Assembly: GCF_900119165.1 (NCBI RefSeq) | Contig: NZ_FPJG01000006.1 | Coordinates: 7,044,001-7,108,000, forward strand | Length of the DNA: 64,000 nucleotides | Direction: 5' to 3' | Source: Amycolatopsis australiensis | GTDB taxonomy: Bacteria; Actinomycetota; Actinomycetes; Mycobacteriales; Pseudonocardiaceae | In this document: positions 61,701 through 64,000 of the stretch, piece after piece | Layout of the letters: each line of letters begins with the position of its first letter | Position numbering within the stretch: the stretch's first letter is position 1 | Notes under the pieces: generated by a model | Told to the model about the DNA's origin: nothing | The model's database searches: none | The model's input: the letters and a program-made list of their open reading frames with translations, nothing else | Translations under genes and position numbers: made by a program

Positions 61701-64000
61701 GATCGACGTCGCCGGCAGGCCGGCGGCGCGCCGCTGTTCGGCCAGCGCGTCGAGGACGGCGTTGGCGGCGGCGTAGTTGGCCTGGCCGGCGTTCCCGATC
61801 GTGCCGGTCAGCGAGGAGAAGAGCACGAACGCGTCGAGGTCGTGGCCGGCGGTCAGCTCGTGCAGGTGCCGGGCGGCGGTCGCCTTGACCGGCAGGACCG
61901 CGTCGAACAGCTCGGGGGTGAGGCCGTCCACGACCCGGTCCTCGAGCACGGCCGCGGCGTGCAGCACGGCGGTCAGCGGGCGCTCGGCGGGGATGGTGCC
62001 GAGCACCTGCTCCAACGCCGCCCGGTCGGTGACGTCGCAGGCGACGATCTCCAGCCGGGAACCGAGCTCGGCCAGCAGATCGCGCGCGGCCGGTGCCTCG
62101 GGTCCCCGGCGGCTGAGCAGCAGCACCCGGTCGGCGGTCGCGGCCGCCCAGCGCGCGACGTGGGCGCCGAGCGCGCCGGTGCCGCCGGTGACGAGCACGG
62201 TGCCGCGCGGTTCCCAGCGCCGGACCGGGGCCCGGCCCGGCGCGCGCACCAGCCGCCGTCCGAACACACCGGACGCCCGGACGGCGACCTGGTCCTCCCC
62301 GGACCGGCCGGCGAGGACGAAGGCGAGCCGGGCGGCCACGCGGCCGTCCGGCCGGGCCGGCAGGTCGATCAGGCCGCCCCAGCGGCCGGGGTGCTCGAGG
62401 GCGGCGACCCGGCCGAAGCCCCAGACGGCGGCTTGGCCGGGGTGCGGCTCCTCCGCGCCGCCCACGGCGACGGCACCGCGGGTGATCGTCCACAGAGGAC
62501 ACTCAAGACCGGCCTCCCCCAGCGCCTGCACCAGTGCGACGGTGGCCGGCAGGCCGTCTTCGCCGAGGGCGAGCGTCGAGACGATGCCGCGCAGGTCGTC
62601 GTACGCCCGGAGCTGTTCCGCCAGTGCTTCCCGGGCCGAGTCGGTGACGGCCAGGGTGAGCACTTCGGCGCCCGCGGTGGCCAGCAAGTCCGCCGCGCCG
62701 GCGTCGTCGCCGCCGGTGACGAGCAGCCAGCGGCCGTCGAGCCGGGTCACGGGGGTGGTGAGCGGCTGCCAGCTGACCCGGTAGCGCAGTCCGTCCGAGG
62801 CGGACAGTGACCGGCGCCGCTTCCGCCAGGCGGACAGGGCGGGGACGACGGTGCCGAGTTCGCCGCCGGTCAGTTCGAGGGTGCCCGCCACCGCGGCCAG
62901 GTCCTCGGCTTCGACCGCGCGCCAGAATTCGGCTTCGGCGGCGTCGGCCGCCCGGACGGGCGCGCCGGCGTCGAGCCAGAACCGTTCGCGCTGGAAGGCG
63001 TAGGTGGGCAGACCGACCCGGCGTCCCGGGGTCAGCTTCTCCCAGGCGACGGCCACGCCGTGCACGAACGCCTGGCCGAACGCGGTGTACAGCTGCCGCA
63101 GGCCACCGTGGTCGCGGCGCAGGGTCGGCACCACCGCACCGGAAACCTCGAGCTCGTCGAGGGTCTGCTGCACACCGACCGTGAGCACCGGGTGCGCCGA
63201 ACTCTCCACGAACACCGTGTGCCCGGCCGCGATCGCCACCCGAACCGCGTCCTCGAACCTCACCGTCGCCCGCAGGTTTCGATACCAGTAATCCGCGGTC
63301 AGCTCGGCCGTGTCGATCGCTTCACCGGTCAACGTCGAGAGGAAAGCGGTGTCCACACTGGACGGATTGACCGGCGCAAGATCGGCGAGGATCCGCTCCC
63401 GGATCGCCTCCACTTGGGGCGAATGGGACGCATAGTCCACCGGCACCCGCCGGACACGCACACCTTCGGCCTCCCACGCCGCCTGCGCCGCATCCAACGC
63501 GGCGACCTCACCCGAGACAACCGTCGCGGACGGTCCGTTCACCGCCGCGATACCCAGCCGGGGATCCAGCTCCGCCTCGACCTCGGCCACCGGCAGCGGT
63601 ACCGACAACATCCCGCCCGTACCCGCCAGCTCGGTGATCGCCTTGGCGCGCAGGGCAACCACCCGAGCACCGTCCACCACGGACAGCGCACCGGCCACCA
63701 CCGCGGCGGCGATCTCACCCTGCGAATGCCCGATCACCGCAGCCGGCTCGACACCCGCCGAGCGCCACAACTCGGCCAAGCAGACCATCACCGCCCACAA
63801 CAGCGGCTGCACCACATCGACCCGCTCCAACACCGCCGGATCAGCCGAACGCGCCACCTCCGTCAACGACCAGTCCACAAAAGACTTGAGCGCGGTTTCG
63901 CACTCCGCCCACCGAGCCGCGAACACCTCCGAAGAATCCAGCAGCTCCACCGCCATCCCGACCCACTGCGAACCCTGGCCCGGGAAGACGAGCACCGGAC
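55704..64000 (-). CDS. Type I PKS, last one and a half modules, cut by the window edge
   Basis: The reading frame runs off the right edge inside an AT domain. Residues are numbered from the first Val-Leu-Val-Phe near the edge. Module A: AT (GHSQGE about 91; YASH, methylmalonyl), a dimerisation element (AEFWRAVEAEDLAAVAGTL), KR (TGGTGALGAH about 600, Tyr in ANYAAAN about 740, LED in place of LDD, probably B-type), ACP (Ser 899). Module B: KS (Cys 1130), AT (GHSIGE, Ser 1570; HAFH, malonyl), DH (HAVGGTVLLP, His 1872, and LLDAGVQ), KR (TGATGMVGG about 2348, VDD and SAYAAAN), ACP (Ser 2647), then a C-terminal docking region ending EELFSLLDQELGTA. A repeated 27-residue insert lies in the structural half of the second KR. 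Confidence 0.95.
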   Translation of the reverse strand, partial: PVLVFPGQGSQWVGMAVELLDSSEVFAARWAECETALKSFVDWSLTEVARSADPAVLERVDVVQPLLWAVMVCLAELWRSAGVEPAAVIGHSQGEIAAAVVAGALSVVDGARVVALRAKAITELAGTGGMLSVPLPVAEVEAELDPRLGIAAVNGPSATVVSGEVAALDAAQAAWEAEGVRVRRVPVDYASHSPQVEAIRERILADLAPVNPSSVDTAFLSTLTGEAIDTAELTADYWYRNLRATVRFEDAVRVAIAAGHTVFVESSAHPVLTVGVQQTLDELEVSGAVVPTLRRDHGGLRQLYTAFGQAFVHGVAVAWEKLTPGRRVGLPTYAFQRERFWLDAGAPVRAADAAEAEFWRAVEAEDLAAVAGTLELTGGELGTVVPALSAWRKRRRSLSASDGLRYRVSWQPLTTPVTRLDGRWLLVTGGDDAGAADLLATAGAEVLTLAVTDSAREALAEQLRAYDDLRGIVSTLALGEDGLPATVALVQALGEAGLECPLWTITRGAVAVGGAEEPHPGQAAVWGFGRVAALEHPGRWGGLIDLPARPDGRVAARLAFVLAGRSGEDQVAVRASGVFGRRLVRAPGRAPVRRWEPRGTVLVTGGTGALGAHVARWAAATADRVLLLSRRGPEAPAARDLLAELGSRLEIVACDVTDRAALEQVLGTIPAERPLTAVLHAAAVLEDRVVDGLTPELFDAVLPVKATAARHLHELTAGHDLDAFVLFSSLTGTIGNAGQANYAAANAVLDALAEQRRAAGLPATSIAWGAWADSLATGSAVRENRMRRGGVGFLTAEQGIAALRGAVEHDDTTVVVADIDWPRFAAGRRGPLFDGIPEAAVAQSGTEDAELARKLAETAEGDRHRLVLDLVRAHAAAVLGHGSAGAVDARTSFRELGFDSLTAVELRNRLAAATGLTLPATLVFDYPNAEVMAGHLLGAAQGGKPATAPVPVAAPVADDPIAVVSMGCRFPAGVRTPEQLWRLLADGRDVITEFPADRGWDLAGLYDPDPDRPGKSYARHGGFLDDPGEFDPAFFGISPREALAMDPQQRVLLEICWEAIERAGIDPVTLRGSSTGVFAGTNGQDYSALLAAGPAGLEGYTLTGNAASVVSGRVAYTLGLEGPAVSVDTACSASLVAVHLAAQALRAGECSLALAGGVTVMATPSLFVQFSRQRGLAVDGRCKAFAASADGTSWGEGAGVVVLERLSDARRHGHPVLAVLRGSAVNQDGASNGITAPNGPSQQRLIRQTLALAGLTARDVDAVEAHGTGTSLGDPIEAQGLIATYGQDRDRPLLIGSVKSNLGHTQAAAGIAGLLKTVLALRHGVLPATLHVDRPTPEVDWAAGAVELLTEARPWPDTGGPRRAAVSAFGVSGTNAHLIVEQAPAAEPAESTVDRLVPWLLSGRTEDALAAQSAKLAAFTEDRPELSGVDIGFSLASTRAAFEHRAVVLGADRKALADGVAGRRPAAVLTGAARADRGRLGVLFSGQGSQYSGMGRALRERFPVFADAFDAVCARLDLLLDRPLGEVLWEAEDDTVDRTVYAQAGLFAFEVALYRLAESFGVVPEVLIGHSIGEVAAAHVAGVLSLDDACVLVAARGRLMQDLPAGGAMLAVRATEEEVAELLGDRVSLAAVNGPESVVVSGDTDAVTAVETWAAGRGRKVKRLRVSHAFHSHRMEPMLAEFTAKLATLEFRPPAIPIVSTLTGKVADAAELCTPRYWADQVRNTVRFAEAVRGAAAYGVDTFVELGPDAVLAAAAGEVLADEAALVVSTQRAARDPEHTLLTALARLHVDGAAIDWTPVFDGARRVDLPTYAFQHRSFWVRPVGRPAGDVTAAGLGSTGHPLLGAAVPLAESGQCVLTARLSVATHPWLADHAVGGTVLLPATAFVELALHAADQVGCGRLDELTLAAPLVLPEDGAVQVQLTVGEAAEAGRRTLTVHGRIGEEPWTRHADGVVSPGAPGSPDVSVLAAWPPPGAEELPVAEFHDQLAALGFGFGPVFRGLTAAWRAGEDVFAEAVLPEGATPGAAEFGLHPALLDAGVQAVGLGEDVAGGARLPFSWSGVQLHATGAGRLRVRLSRLGPDRVTVLAADGTGAAVFSAESLTLRKLTAPPSRTGHLFAVEWHPIATAGEGGSPAGVVVAVAAQAPASADLAHSSEAEIPVDGAVAARSAGSAGLVPAARPGESGISLGVAVTAQAAASAELVSAAQPAEGEIPAGITVAELAVPAGDLVSAAHAAAAQALDLVRSWLADGPADGRLAVVTRGAIAVGDTGSVPGVAAATAWGLLRSAQSEHPGRFVLVDTDGTAGLAAALAAGEPQVAVRDGAVLAPRLTRVTAEPAPVEWDTEGTTLITGATGMVGGLVARHLVTRHGVRNLLLLSRRGPDAEGAPELLAELAELGARATLVACDAADRPALARVLAGVPVASVVHTAGVVDDGLVETLTPERLSGGLKSKVDAVVNLRELAGDARVFAVCSAAAGLFGGAGQSAYAAANSFADAYARHCRAAGVPMTALAWGMWAADGGMTARLGAADRARIARSGFAPIDAGLGMELLDASLGLDRALTVPVRLDFAALRAAPAVHPLLRGLVRPAARRAAVQAPAADLTTLSGAELARRLTELVRSQVAEVLGHDSPLAVPPDRGFLELGFDSLAAVELRNRLVAATSARLSPTAVFDYPTVTDLAAHLGELLADDGAATAPVTEEIAKLEALLATADPGDEEITTRLRRLLATWSERERQSGPGEGDDLAEADAEELFSLLDQELGTA
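57280..57600 (-). repeat. Four imperfect 81-bp tandem repeats inside the PKS gene
   Basis: Between the DH and the catalytic KR half, the protein (residues about 2131-2238) repeats a unit of 26-27 residues four times, with shared positions such as V-A-x-x-A-x-A-S-A-x-L-V-x-A-A and E-I-P. The DNA shows the same period: GGGATCTCG begins the copies at 57358 and 57520, and GAGATCCCA the copy at 57439, each followed by similar GGCCGCGG or GGCCAGG blocks. Other KR structural subdomains need only one such segment, so this is an in-frame tandem expansion. Confidence 0.75.

Overview
The window is high-GC actinomycete DNA. An Lsr2 nucleoid protein, a two-domain (LIG-POL) LigD, a SAM-methyltransferase of the PF04672 type, TcpC-type conjugation genes and a large modular type I polyketide synthase (PKS) together suggest a filamentous actinomycete. 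A member of the Pseudonocardiaceae is my best guess, from gene style only.

Left part (1 to about 30.2 kb): an accessory, partly decayed region of short operons, hypothetical proteins and mobile-DNA scraps. Recognisable genes are a stand-alone CHC2 zinc-finger protein, lsr2 with a clear promoter and two strong hairpins downstream, a HAD-like hydrolase, a secreted lipoprotein beside its own broken paralogue, a divergent LysR/metallo-beta-lactamase-fold pair, a membrane diguanylate cyclase, an MFS exporter, an aminoglycoside-phosphotransferase-like kinase, a methyltransferase, LigD, and a TetR/NAD(P)-binding oxidoreductase pair. Remnants of IS110, IS256 and IS21-like transposases, a duplicated 3' fragment of the kinase gene and a GGDEF tail are scattered between them. 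From 26.35 to 29.94 kb lies a collapsed integrative conjugative element: sigma-like regulator, TcpC, small membrane protein, a TcpE-like start fused to an integrase tail, an XRE regulator, and a truncated Cys-rich protein. The most unusual feature is at 16.58-16.80 kb: three tandem 13-codon open reading frames encoding almost the same Arg/Asn/Trp peptide, each behind an identical full-length Shine-Dalgarno sequence with identical spacing.

Right part (30.8 to 64 kb, all minus strand): a type I PKS gene cluster that continues past the right edge. In order of transcription it holds three PKS genes (the first cut by the window edge), a GDP-mannose 4,6-dehydratase, then crotonyl-CoA carboxylase/reductase, a ketosynthase III, a 3-hydroxyacyl-CoA dehydrogenase and a UDP-glucose dehydrogenase. 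The visible assembly line is AT-KR-ACP / KS-AT-DH-KR-ACP // KS-AT-KR-ACP / KS-AT-KR-ACP / KS-AT-KR-ACP // KS-AT-KR(inactive)-ACP-TE.

How the parts fit: the ketosynthase III, dehydrogenase and Ccr form a plausible dedicated route to ethylmalonyl-CoA (or another alkylmalonyl-CoA). One acyltransferase, in the middle module of the second PKS gene, carries AAGH where methylmalonyl domains have YASH, so it is the likely user. The last ketoreductase has lost its catalytic Tyr, predicting a 2-methyl-3-keto acyl chain released by the thioesterase. The two nucleotide-sugar enzymes suggest glycosylation, but no glycosyltransferase lies in the window.
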